From Actinoplanes octamycinicus (GTDB lineage Bacteria > Actinomycetota > Actinomycetes > Mycobacteriales > Micromonosporaceae), in contig NZ_JACHNB010000001.1 in the NCBI RefSeq assembly GCF_014205225.1, forward strand, positions 9,343,501 through 9,407,500: 64,000 nucleotides of DNA. Direction: 5' to 3'. Position numbers and translations under genes: made by a program. The notes under the pieces were generated by a model. It was not told where the DNA came from. It searched no databases and worked only from the letters and a program-made list of their open reading frames with translations. Shown one piece after another: positions 57,400-64,000 of the stretch. Positions within the stretch are counted from its first letter, which is position 1; each line of letters starts with the position of its first letter.

Positions 57400-58202
57400 C
57401 GATCGCCTCCCGGCCGTCGATCGGGCAGCCGGTGATCGGCCGGCCCGGTCCCATCGGTGAGCAGCCGCGACAGGTCGTCGAAGAGCGCTTCCGGCACCGG
57501 ATCCACCAGCCGCCGCCAATACGCTGACCCGCAGATCCAGGCCGCGGCGATCGCCCGGTGCACGTCCGGCGAAGCCGTCGCCCCGCGCACCGCCGCGACC
57601 ACCTCCGGCGGCAGCTCCCGCTCCGCCGCCCGCGACGGCGTCAGCCAGTGCCCGGTCCGCCCCTCCGCCAGCCGCGCCATCCACAGCAGATGACGCTGCA
57701 CGTGGGCGAGCGCGTCCACCGCCCGGAGCAGCTCCCCGCGCAGCGCCACCTTGTGCGCCAGCACCAGCCAGTTCGCGAACCGGCCGGACAGCTCCGCCGG
57801 GTCGGGCAGCTCCGGCGTGGCGGGCAGCGACTCGAGCGCCGCCCGCAGCTCCCCGGTGCGGTCCACCACGATCATCCGGTCGACGTCCGCGCTGCGGGCC
57901 GGCCAGGTCGCCACCGAGCCGATGTCGCCGGCCGTCGCGAAGTGGAACTCGCCGCGGACGAGGTCCGGGAAGAACACCACGTGCGCGCCGAACTCGTTGA
58001 CCACCACGTGCCGGAACGGAGCGATCATTTCCAGCCAGCCGACCGGGTCAGGCAACGGCGTCGCGAAGAACAGCCAGTACTCGACGTCGCTGTGCTCGTC
58101 CGCCTCGCCGGCCGGGAACGATCCGTAGGTCAGCGCCGCCACCAGCCGCCGGTCGCGCCGGCACAGCTCGCCGACCCGGGCGATCAGCTCGTGCTGGCGC
58201 AC
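57393..58202 (-). CDS. Lincosamide nucleotidyltransferase-like protein (Lnu(B)/Lnu(F) type)
   Basis: The 269-residue protein starts at GTG 58202. The nucleotidyltransferase motif is LTYGSFPAGEADEHSDVEYWLFF, with the GS and the D-x-D/E metal-binding acids. NEFGAHVVFFPDLVRGEFHFAT matches the region after it in Lnu(F)/Lnu(B) resistance enzymes (NEYG-EVV-F--L-RGEFHF). A helical C-terminal domain follows (WLVLAHKVALRGELLRAVDALAHVQRHLLWMARL), also as in that family. It could adenylylate a lincosamide or another hydroxylated small molecule. A chromosomal home next to Asp23 suggests a housekeeping or self-protection role rather than acquired resistance. Confidence 0.8.
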   Translation of the reverse strand: MRQHELIARVGELCRRDRRLVAALTYGSFPAGEADEHSDVEYWLFFATPLPDPVGWLEMIAPFRHVVVNEFGAHVVFFPDLVRGEFHFATAGDIGSVATWPARSADVDRMIVVDRTGELRAALESLPATPELPDPAELSGRFANWLVLAHKVALRGELLRAVDALAHVQRHLLWMARLAEGRTGHWLTPSRAAERELPPEVVAAVRGATASPDVHRAIAAAWICGSAYWRRLVDPVPEALFDDLSRLLTDGTGPADHRLPDRRPGGDRQ

Positions 58203-58205
58203 CGG

Positions 58206-58658
58206 TCAGGCCATCAGGATGTCGTCGACCTTGACCGTGCAGTTGCTGACGTGCACGCCGTACTTCTCCACCGCCGCGATCACCCGGGCGCGCACCTCGC
58301 TGGTCACCTCGGCGACCACCTCGCCGGCCCGCAGGCAGAGCACCACGGTGATGTCCACGTCGATGCCGTCCACCTTGGCCGTCACCCCGCGGGTCGCGTC
58401 GCCGACCTTGTCCAGGCCGACCTTGTCGAGCACCGAGTTGAAGAACCGGGCCACGTCCCCGCCGAGCTCGGCCACCCCGGGCACCGACCGCGCGGCCGCC
58501 GCGGCCAGCTTCTCGATCACCTCACGCTCGAAGACGGTGTCCCCGCGGTAGGCCGCCACCTCGACCACCTCGGCCCCACCGTGCTGCGGCGGCACCGGCG
58601 TGACCACCGCGGGCAGGAACAACTCCTGGGTGCGGTCCCGGCCGGACTCGTCGCTCAT
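58206..58658 (-). CDS. Asp23/Gls24-family envelope stress protein
   Basis: The 150-residue protein has the Asp23 pattern: EREVIEKLAAAAARSVPGVAELGG, VTAKVDGIDVDITVVLCLRAGEVVAEVTSEVRARVIAAVEKYGV and VSNCTVKVDDI. In other actinomycetes and firmicutes these proteins associate with the membrane and the cell-envelope stress response. It lies 3 bp upstream of the nucleotidyltransferase gene on the same strand. The usual companion membrane protein (AmaP-like) is not adjacent. Confidence 0.88.
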   Translation of the reverse strand: MSDESGRDRTQELFLPAVVTPVPPQHGGAEVVEVAAYRGDTVFEREVIEKLAAAAARSVPGVAELGGDVARFFNSVLDKVGLDKVGDATRGVTAKVDGIDVDITVVLCLRAGEVVAEVTSEVRARVIAAVEKYGVHVSNCTVKVDDILMA

Positions 58659-58903
58659 CGAACAATCCCCCCACTAGGCGTGCTGCGAGCCTACAAGAGA
58701 TCATTTCCCGGTCCCGGGCCGCTCGCGCACCCGCCACAAAGGCCGGAAACCACCATCAAGACCTTCCGGTACGCAGGTCCGCCGGGGTGCGGACCGCATG
58801 CTCCCGCGCGGGCCGGGAGCCGGCGCTCTGGCCGCTGCGCGTCCAGAGCGATCACCGGCCCCCGTCATTGCCCGTGGACGGTTCCGGAGATCAGAACCAT
58901 CCG
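58659..58903. other. Intergenic region with small hairpins and a dispersed motif
   Basis: The 245-bp gap between the anti-sigma-like gene and the asp23 gene holds TTCCGGTACG (58764-58773), a hairpin GGTCCG/CGGACC just after it, and GCTCTGG/CCAGAGC near 58830. It probably contains the asp23 promoter. Confidence 0.5.
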
Positions 58904-59605
58904 TCAGGAGCCGAGGTACTTCAGCGGCAAGCGGCTCACCCGGCCCGCCGCGTCGTAGGCGACCAGCTCCGGCGCACCCACCCGGGTGCTCGGATACCAG
59001 CCGAAGAACCGGCCCTCGACCAGGATCGTCGGGAGCACCGTCCGGTCTCCGAGATGGACCTCGGCCCGGACGTTGTCACCGGCGGTGGTGTCGAAGGTGT
59101 GCGCCCGCGCGTCCCCGTTGATCGCCAGCCCGTCGCCGAAGGCCGCGCTCCGGCCACTCGGCGCGCAGGTCGCCCCGTTCGGATCCGACCGCTGCGGCTG
59201 CCCCGGCGTCTCGAAGGCGGTGGCGACACAGGTGATCCCGTTGTCCCCGGTGGCGACCCAGACGGTGAAGACCGTGCCGTCCGGCCCCGGAACGCCGGCC
59301 CGCCGTTCCAGTCGCTGCGGATCCACCCCGACGTCGCGCTGCCAGCTGCCGAACGCCCGGGTGAACGACTCCGGCAGCCGCCCGGCCGCCCCGGCGACGC
59401 CGATCCCGGCCGCGAAGATCCCGAGGCCGGCCAGCGACACGATCACGGCCCGGCGGCGCAGCCGGCGGCGGGCGGGCGGAGCGTCCGGCTCGGTGGCCAG
59501 CACCCGGGCGAGGCAGACGTCGCGGTCCGCCTCCGGCCACTGCCGGTCGAGCGACGCCTCGGCCGGGCGCAGGGCGGTGAGCAGCTCGTAGCGGTCGTGC
59601 TTCAC
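58904..59605 (-). CDS. Membrane protein, probable anti-sigma factor
   Basis: The 233-residue protein starts at GTG 59605 with GGAGGGA upstream, overlapping the sigma-factor stop (GTGA). A cytoplasmic N-terminal helical region (MKHDRYELLTALRPAEASLD) precedes one membrane helix (AVIVSLAGLGIFAAGIGVAGAA). The extracellular domain has two Cys (GITCVATAF and NGATCAPSG). Coupling to an ECF sigma gene and the one-span topology argue for an anti-sigma role; no HxxxCxxC zinc motif is present, so it is not of the ZAS type. Similar proteins are found beside SigE-like factors in actinomycetes. Confidence 0.7.
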   Translation of the reverse strand: MKHDRYELLTALRPAEASLDRQWPEADRDVCLARVLATEPDAPPARRRLRRRAVIVSLAGLGIFAAGIGVAGAAGRLPESFTRAFGSWQRDVGVDPQRLERRAGVPGPDGTVFTVWVATGDNGITCVATAFETPGQPQRSDPNGATCAPSGRSAAFGDGLAINGDARAHTFDTTAGDNVRAEVHLGDRTVLPTILVEGRFFGWYPSTRVGAPELVAYDAAGRVSRLPLKYLGS

Positions 59606-60132
59606 GATGTTCCCTCCACGATCTCGGTGATGGGGCGGCCCTCGGGGACGTGCCGGTCGGCCAGCTTCCGCCGGGCGCGGAACAACCGGACGTGGAACGC
59701 CGCCCGCCCGCACCCGGCCACCCGGGCCGCGTCCGCCGGCTCCAGCCCGTCCCACGCCACCAGCAGCAACGCCTCCCGTTCCCGCGGGGTCAGCCGGGCC
59801 AGCGCGGCCAGCACCTCGGCCCGCTCGACCGCGGCCAGGTCGGCGGCCGGCGCCGGCTCGGCCAGGTGACGCAGCCGCTCCACCTCGGCCCGCAGGCGCG
59901 CCCGCCGGTCGTCGGAACGCCGGTGGTTGGCGATCGTCTTGCGGGCCACCACCAGCAGCCAGGGCAGCGGTTCGGCGGGCAGGTCGGCGAAGCGCCGCCA
60001 GGCGACCAGGAACGTGTCGGCGACGATGTCCTGCGCGACGTCCCGGTCGACGTGGCGCAGCGCGTACGCCAGCACCCGCGTGGCGTTGTCCCGCCAGACC
60101 CGGGTGAACGCCTGCTCTCTTTCTCGGCTCAC
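59602..60132 (-). CDS. ECF-type RNA polymerase sigma factor
   Basis: The 176-residue protein starts at GTG 60132. Region 2 is AFTRVWRDNATRVLAYALRHVDRDVAQDIVADTFLVAWRRF...LPWLLVVARKTIANHRRSD. Region 4 is LARLTPREREALLLVAWDGLEPADAARVAGCGRAAFHVRLFRARRKL. The two are joined by a short linker. It should direct a stress regulon, possibly envelope-related given the neighbouring Asp23 gene. It is coupled by GTGA overlap to its likely membrane anti-sigma factor. Confidence 0.9.
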   Translation of the reverse strand: MSREREQAFTRVWRDNATRVLAYALRHVDRDVAQDIVADTFLVAWRRFADLPAEPLPWLLVVARKTIANHRRSDDRRARLRAEVERLRHLAEPAPAADLAAVERAEVLAALARLTPREREALLLVAWDGLEPADAARVAGCGRAAFHVRLFRARRKLADRHVPEGRPITEIVEGTS

Positions 60133-60188
60133 ACCGGGGAAGTGTCCGGCAGCCCCGGCCCGCTTACGGCAACCAGCACGGGTTTTCC

Positions 60189-60233
60189 GGTACGCCGCCG
60201 GCCGCGGGCCGGTTCCGCGCCCGGCGGCGTACC
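60189..60233. repeat. Perfect hairpin built on GGTACGCCGCCGG
   Basis: GGTACGCCGCCGG and CCGGCGGCGTACC (13-bp arms) flank a 19-nt loop between the divergent sigma-factor and PLDNc/SHOCT genes. The left arm overlaps the dispersed motif TTCCGGTACG (60185-60194). It may be a cruciform or a small REP-like element. Confidence 0.7.
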
Positions 60234-60308
60234 CCGGGCAACGCCCGGAGCAGAAATGGTCCGTTGCGGATGAGGTAGAGGGTGAGGGTCGAGCGGTGCA
60301 CTGTGTCC

Positions 60309-60725
60309 ATGTTCGATGACAACGGATCGTTCCTGCTGGCAACACTGGAGTTCTTCATCTTCCTGGCCTGGTTCATGTGCCTCTTCTGGATCTTCGGCGA
60401 CCTGTTCCGGAGCAAGGACCTGGGCGGCTTGGGAAAGACCCTCTGGACCCTCTTCCTGATCTTCCTGCCGGTCATCGCGATGCTGGTCTACCTGATCGCC
60501 CGCGGCAACGGCATGACCGAGCGCTCGATGCAGTCCGCGGTGGACGCGCAGAAGCGCCAGGAGGCCTACATCCGCCAGGTGGCCACGCCGGCCCCGGCCC
60601 AGCACGCCGGCCCGGCCAGCGAGATCGCGGCCGCCAAGGAGCTGCTCGACGCGGGCACCATCAGCGCCGCCGAGTTCGAGCAGCTGAAGAGCAGCGCCCT
60701 GCGCAAGACCCCGGCAACCGCCTGA
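60309..60725 (+). CDS. Membrane protein with PLDNc-like and SHOCT domains
   Basis: The 138-residue protein has two N-terminal helices matching the PLDNc (cardiolipin synthase N-terminal) module (LLATLEFFIFLAWFMCLFWIFGDLF and LWTLFLIFLPVIAMLVYLIARG). A Gln/Ala-rich linker leads to a C-terminal SHOCT motif (EIAAAKELLDAGTISAAEFEQLKSSAL). The combination is frequent in actinomycetes, with no known function. ATG 60309 was chosen; GTG 60282 or 60303 would add a few residues. Confidence 0.85.
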   Translation: MFDDNGSFLLATLEFFIFLAWFMCLFWIFGDLFRSKDLGGLGKTLWTLFLIFLPVIAMLVYLIARGNGMTERSMQSAVDAQKRQEAYIRQVATPAPAQHAGPASEIAAAKELLDAGTISAAEFEQLKSSALRKTPATA

Positions 60726-60843
60726 TCCCGGCCACCCGGCGACGGTCCGCCAGCCGTCGCCGCGAGGCCGCTCGCGCTCAGAGCCGCTGACAACGACGTC
60801 GCGGCTCTGCTCGGCGGCCGGCCGGCGACTACGATCGTCGGTC

Positions 60844-61197
60844 GTGTCGAGCGTCGAGGAACTGACCGAGCGGGTGCGCGCCTTCGCCCGTGAGCGGGAC
60901 TGGGAGCAGTTCCACACCCCGAAGAACCTGGCGATGGCCCTGGCCGGCGAGGTCGGCGAGCTGCTCGCCGAGCTGCAGTGGCTGACCCCGGAGCAGTCCG
61001 CGGCGGTGATGGCCGACCCGGAGCTCGGGCCGCGGGTCCGGGCCGAGATCGGCGACGTCACCGTCTACCTGGTGCGGCTGGCCGACGTGCTCGGGATCGA
61101 CCTGGTCACCGCCGCTCTGGACAAGCTCTCCGAGGCCGGGACCCGCTACACCGTCGAGGCCGCCCGGGGCCGGGCCGACAAGATCAAGGACGCTTGA
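60844..61197 (+). CDS. MazG-like nucleotide pyrophosphohydrolase
   Basis: The 117-residue protein begins at GTG 60844. It is a single all-alpha MazG/RS21-C6-type domain: HTPKNLAMALAGEVGELLAELQWLTPEQ with the EExxE-like metal-binding set (EVGELLAE), and EIGDVTVYLVRLADVLGIDL with the second acid pair. It probably hydrolyses (d)NTPs such as dCTP to monophosphates, as a house-cleaning enzyme. Its last 14 bp overlap the end of the convergent selB gene. Confidence 0.88.
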   Translation: MSSVEELTERVRAFARERDWEQFHTPKNLAMALAGEVGELLAELQWLTPEQSAAVMADPELGPRVRAEIGDVTVYLVRLADVLGIDLVTAALDKLSEAGTRYTVEAARGRADKIKDA

Positions 61198-63472
61198 CGG
61201 TACGGCGGTCGTCCGGCCCCCGCCGCGTCAGCCCGGTCCGGTCGAGCAGCTCCAGCAGCGGCACCGCGACCCGGCGGCTGGTGTTCAGCGCCTGCCGCGC
61301 CTGGCTCAGCGTGAACGGCTGCGGTCCGGCAGCCAGGATCTCGGCGGCCCGGGCCGGGGCGCCGGTGGGCAGCACCACGTTCGGCGCGAGCTGCACGATC
61401 AGCCCGAGCCGGACCGCGGCGCCCAGCTGGCGGGCGCCCAGCCCCAGCTCGGCGAGCCGGTAGGTCTCCGGCGCCACGAACGGCTGCTCCGGATCGAACG
61501 CCCGCCGCACCGCCTCCACCAGCTCACCGGGCGCCCCGGACCGCCGCGGCCCGACCCGCCCGCCACGCACGGTCAGCGGCTCCCCGGCCGTCCCGCTCCC
61601 GGAATCGACCGCCCCACTCCCGGACCCGGCCACACCGGCACCGGACCCGACCGCGGGAGTTCCCGACACGGCCACACCGTTCCCGGACCGGGCCACACCG
61701 GCACCGGACCGGACCGCAGCAGTCCCTGACGCGGCCATACCGGCACCCGGCCCGACCGCAGCAGTCTCCGACCCGGCCATACCGGCACCCGGCCCGACCG
61801 CAGCAGTCCCCGACCCGGCCACACCGGAACCGGGCCCGACCGCAGCAATCCCTGACGCGGCCACATCGGTCCCGGGCCCGGCCGCCGTCCGGGACTCTCC
61901 GGCTCGGGTGACGAGTGCCTCCACCAGGCTCCGCTCCGGCAGCCCCAGTTCTTGCCGCAGCGCCTCCACGGGCATGCCCGCTTCCAACGGATTTTTCGCC
62001 ATATAGCGGTTCACGATGTCGGCGAGGCGCACACCGAGCGAAGCCCAATGCTCCGGATCCACAAACCAGTCACCCACCACCGGCATCGCCCCAGCCGACG
62101 ACGGGCCCGCAGCGGGGCCGGCCGCCTCTGGGTGGGCCGCCGCGGGGTGGGCCGCCGAGGGGTGGGCCGCCGCGGGGTCTGCCGCCGCAGGGCCGGTCGC
62201 GGGGTCCGCCGCCGCAGGGCCGGTCGCAGGGTCCACCGCCGCAGGGTCCGCCGCAGTAAGGCAGGCCGCCGCAGCAGAGCCGGGCGCCGCAGCAGGACCG
62301 GCCGCAGGGTCGGCGAAGCCCATGCGGAGCAGGTCGTCGCGGTGGATCAACCGGCGTCGGCGCAGCTCACCCGCGAGATCGGCGGTGCCGTCCATCCCGG
62401 CCAGCTCGATCGCCCGGGCCGCGCCGGCACCCCGCCGCTTCAAGCTGGGCGGCGCGACGTCGAGCACGGTCACCCCACCGGCCACGTGGTGCCGCCCCGG
62501 ATCCCGCAGCAGCGCCCGGTCACCGATCCGCAGCGGCAGCGCCCGGCCCAGCCGCAGCCGCGCGGTGTCGACGCCCAGCGGCCGCACCCGCACCGGCACC
62601 GCCGCCGCCCCGACGTGCAGCATCATCGTCTCCGGCAGCGACGCCACCGGGTCGCCGTGCACCCGGACGTCGACCAGCTCGGTGAGCCGGAACCGCCCCG
62701 GCGTCAGCAGCGCCGCCCCGCGCCCGACCAGGTCCTTGTCCACCCCGCGGAGGTTGACCGCGACCCGAGCGACGGCCTCCACCCGGTCGACCGGCTCGCC
62801 GAGGCTCTGCAGCCCCCGCACCCGGACACTCCGGCCGGTCCCGGCCAGGTCCAGTTCCTGCCCCGTACGCAAAGATCCCGCCCCGAGCGTCCCGGTGACC
62901 ACCGTCCCCGCGCCCCGGACGGTGAACGCCCGGTCGATCCAGAGCCGCACCGCCGCGTCCGGATCCGCCGCCGGCAGCCCGGCGACCAGGCGGTCCAGCG
63001 CCGCCCGCAGCTCGTCGAGCCCGGCGCCGGTCACCCCGCTGACCGCCACCGCCGGGACCGGCCCGAGCGAGGTCCGCTCGATCTCGGCCAGCGCCGCCGC
63101 GGTGGCCGCCGCCGGATCGGCCAGGTCGATCCGGGTCACCACCAGCAGCCCGTGCCGCACGCCGAGCGCGTCCAGCGCGGCCAGGTGCTCGGCGGACTGC
63201 GGCTTCCAGCCCTCGTCGGCCGCCACCACGATCATCGCGGCCGGCACCGGTCCCACCCCGGCCAGCATGTTCGGCACGAACCGCTCGTGGCCCGGCACGT
63301 CGACGAACGCGACCGTCTCCCCCGAGTCCAGCCGCGTCCAGGCGAACCCGAGGTCGATGGTCATCCCCCGGCGCCGTTCCTCGGCCCACCGGTCCGGCTC
63401 CATCCCGGTCAGCAGCCGGACCAGCGTCGACTTCCCGTGGTCGACGTGTCCCGCGGTGGCCAGCACGTGCAC
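61184..63472 (-). CDS. selB: Selenocysteine-specific elongation factor SelB with two low-complexity insertions
   Basis: The 762-residue protein starts at GTG 63472, 2 bp after the selA stop. The GTPase domain has G1 GHVDHGKS (8-15), DLGFAW and DVPGHERF (58-65, G3), and a G4-like VTRIDLAD. Domains 2 and 3 follow (GTVVTGTLGAGSL, VRVHGDPVASL). The C-terminal winged helices that read the SECIS hairpin are interrupted twice: an Ala/Pro/Asp-rich insertion at residues about 384-466 and a Gly/Ala-rich repeat at about 529-628. It is therefore about 150 residues longer than usual. It delivers Sec-tRNA to recoded UGA codons, so the organism should make selenoproteins. Confidence 0.92.
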   Translation of the reverse strand: MHVLATAGHVDHGKSTLVRLLTGMEPDRWAEERRRGMTIDLGFAWTRLDSGETVAFVDVPGHERFVPNMLAGVGPVPAAMIVVAADEGWKPQSAEHLAALDALGVRHGLLVVTRIDLADPAAATAAALAEIERTSLGPVPAVAVSGVTGAGLDELRAALDRLVAGLPAADPDAAVRLWIDRAFTVRGAGTVVTGTLGAGSLRTGQELDLAGTGRSVRVRGLQSLGEPVDRVEAVARVAVNLRGVDKDLVGRGAALLTPGRFRLTELVDVRVHGDPVASLPETMMLHVGAAAVPVRVRPLGVDTARLRLGRALPLRIGDRALLRDPGRHHVAGGVTVLDVAPPSLKRRGAGAARAIELAGMDGTADLAGELRRRRLIHRDDLLRMGFADPAAGPAAAPGSAAAACLTAADPAAVDPATGPAAADPATGPAAADPAAAHPSAAHPAAAHPEAAGPAAGPSSAGAMPVVGDWFVDPEHWASLGVRLADIVNRYMAKNPLEAGMPVEALRQELGLPERSLVEALVTRAGESRTAAGPGTDVAASGIAAVGPGSGVAGSGTAAVGPGAGMAGSETAAVGPGAGMAASGTAAVRSGAGVARSGNGVAVSGTPAVGSGAGVAGSGSGAVDSGSGTAGEPLTVRGGRVGPRRSGAPGELVEAVRRAFDPEQPFVAPETYRLAELGLGARQLGAAVRLGLIVQLAPNVVLPTGAPARAAEILAAGPQPFTLSQARQALNTSRRVAVPLLELLDRTGLTRRGPDDRRTVKRP
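61594..61880 (-). repeat. In-frame 42-bp-type repeats in selB
   Basis: Several degenerate 42-bp units encode SxTAAVGPGAGMAG-like 14-residue blocks (also broken into shorter pieces). They form the second low-complexity insertion of SelB between winged-helix domains. Confidence 0.8.
62100..62310 (-). repeat. In-frame 15- to 30-bp repeats in selB
   Basis: Repeated units encode PAAADPATG and PAAAHPSAAH-type blocks, forming the first low-complexity insertion of SelB. All units keep the frame. Confidence 0.75.
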
Positions 63473-63474
63473 GG

Positions 63475-64000
63475 TCAGCGCCCGGCGGCCAGGATCGCGC
63501 GGAGCAGCGGCTCGTCCGCGGACGGTGGCACGCAGCGCAGGTCGAGCAGCAGCCGGCCCTGGTCGACCCGGCCGACGACGGGCGGGTCCGCGTGGCGGAG
63601 CGGTTCGGCGTACGTCGAAGGCAGCGACAGTGACCACGACGGGAGCTGGAGTTCCGGGGCGCCCCCGCCGCCGACGACCGCGACCGACGGGATCACCTCG
63701 GCCCCGGCGAGGCCGAGGCGCCGGCACAGCCGGGTGGTGCGGTCGCGCAGCTCGTCGAGGTCGTAGCGGAGCGCCTGCCAGGTCGGCGGCACCGGGCCGG
63801 CCACGGTGGCCTGCAGCGCCGCGAGGGTGAGCTTGTCGACCCGCAGCGCCCGGGCCAGCGGATGCCGCCGCAGTCGCTCGACCAGGGCTGACGTCCCCAG
63901 CAGGAGGCCGGCCTGGGGGCCGCCGAGCAGCTTGTCGCCGCTCGCGATGACCAGGTCGGCCCCGGCGCGCAGGGTCGAGGCCGCGTCCGGCTCGCCGGGC
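63475..64000 (-). CDS. selA: L-seryl-tRNA(Sec) selenium transferase SelA, C-terminal part (5' end outside window)
   Basis: The frame is open to the window edge, giving 174 residues. It contains the PLP-lysine motif SGDKLLGGPQAGLLLGT and RHPLARALRVDKLTLAALQATV, which are diagnostic for SelA, and ends with a domain containing PVVGRVDQGRLLLDLRCV. The enzyme converts Ser-tRNA(Sec) to Sec-tRNA(Sec) with selenophosphate. It lies immediately upstream of selB, the common selA-selB order. selD and the tRNA(Sec) gene are not in the window. Confidence 0.93.
   Translation of the reverse strand, partial: PGEPDAASTLRAGADLVIASGDKLLGGPQAGLLLGTSALVERLRRHPLARALRVDKLTLAALQATVAGPVPPTWQALRYDLDELRDRTTRLCRRLGLAGAEVIPSVAVVGGGGAPELQLPSWSLSLPSTYAEPLRHADPPVVGRVDQGRLLLDLRCVPPSADEPLLRAILAAGR

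Noticed and set aside
57393..58202. Recently acquired antibiotic-resistance gene
   Set aside because: GC content and codon use equal those of the neighbours, no mobile element flanks it and it overlaps a host-like lipoprotein gene end, so an intrinsic gene is more likely.

Overview
The window is very GC-rich (about 73% by eye), densely packed, uses many GTG starts and has many 4-bp stop/start overlaps. It carries typical actinomycete families: an Rpf-type muralytic enzyme, an LLM-class flavin oxidoreductase, an actinobacterial SAM methyltransferase family and LuxR regulators of the LAL type. I infer an actinomycete, most likely a member of the Micromonosporaceae such as Actinoplanes. No rRNA, tRNA, CRISPR array, transposase or phage module was recognised.

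Region by region. (1) 1-1754: the end of a truncated nucleotide-sugar dehydrogenase, then a 1.46-kb gene desert filled with four kinds of short repeats, including a 34-bp tandem array. (2) 1755-9193, minus strand: two secreted GH43-type enzymes behind a perfect 14-bp palindrome, a LAL regulator coupled to a VOC protein, a flavin disulfide reductase and a lipoprotein. (3) 9425-18267: a c-di-AMP riboswitch controlling an Rpf/LysM protein, an SGNH hydrolase, a LamG-like secreted protein, a QY-rich membrane protein, DUF1963, LLM, NYN/OST-HTH and PilZ proteins, and a PL7 alginate lyase with its own operator. (4) 18534-26795: PadR plus membrane protein, TetR divergent from an alpha/beta hydrolase over a 40-bp palindrome, G6PD, a membrane diguanylate cyclase, DUF3052 and SHOCT proteins. 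(5) 26821-33085: an acyl-CoA cluster (CoA ligase, an unusual SRPBCC-thiolase-crotonase fusion, TetR, acyl-CoA dehydrogenase), followed by a large imperfect inverted repeat. (6) 33600-50327: a Crp regulator and then a protease and signalling island. (7) 50410-64000: methyltransferase plus GGDEF/EAL protein, a giant membrane protein, a lincosamide-nucleotidyltransferase-like protein, Asp23, an ECF sigma/anti-sigma pair, MazG-like protein, and selB-selA.

The most interesting part is 34.5-50.3 kb. It holds a caspase-like peptidase, three CHAT-family proteins (one with an intact His/Cys dyad, one without the Cys, one truncated), two paralogous helical proteins of unknown function, a small helical protein, and a TerY-P-like operon (zinc-ribbon TerY-C protein, kinase-like protein, vWA protein, PP2C phosphatase, membrane/TPR-like protein). 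Four separate transcription units in this island carry the same 10-mer, GTCCGTCAGA, in the same orientation 24-42 bp upstream of the start codon. That is direct sequence evidence that these units form one regulon. I propose that it is a phospho-regulated, protease-effector stress or conflict system.
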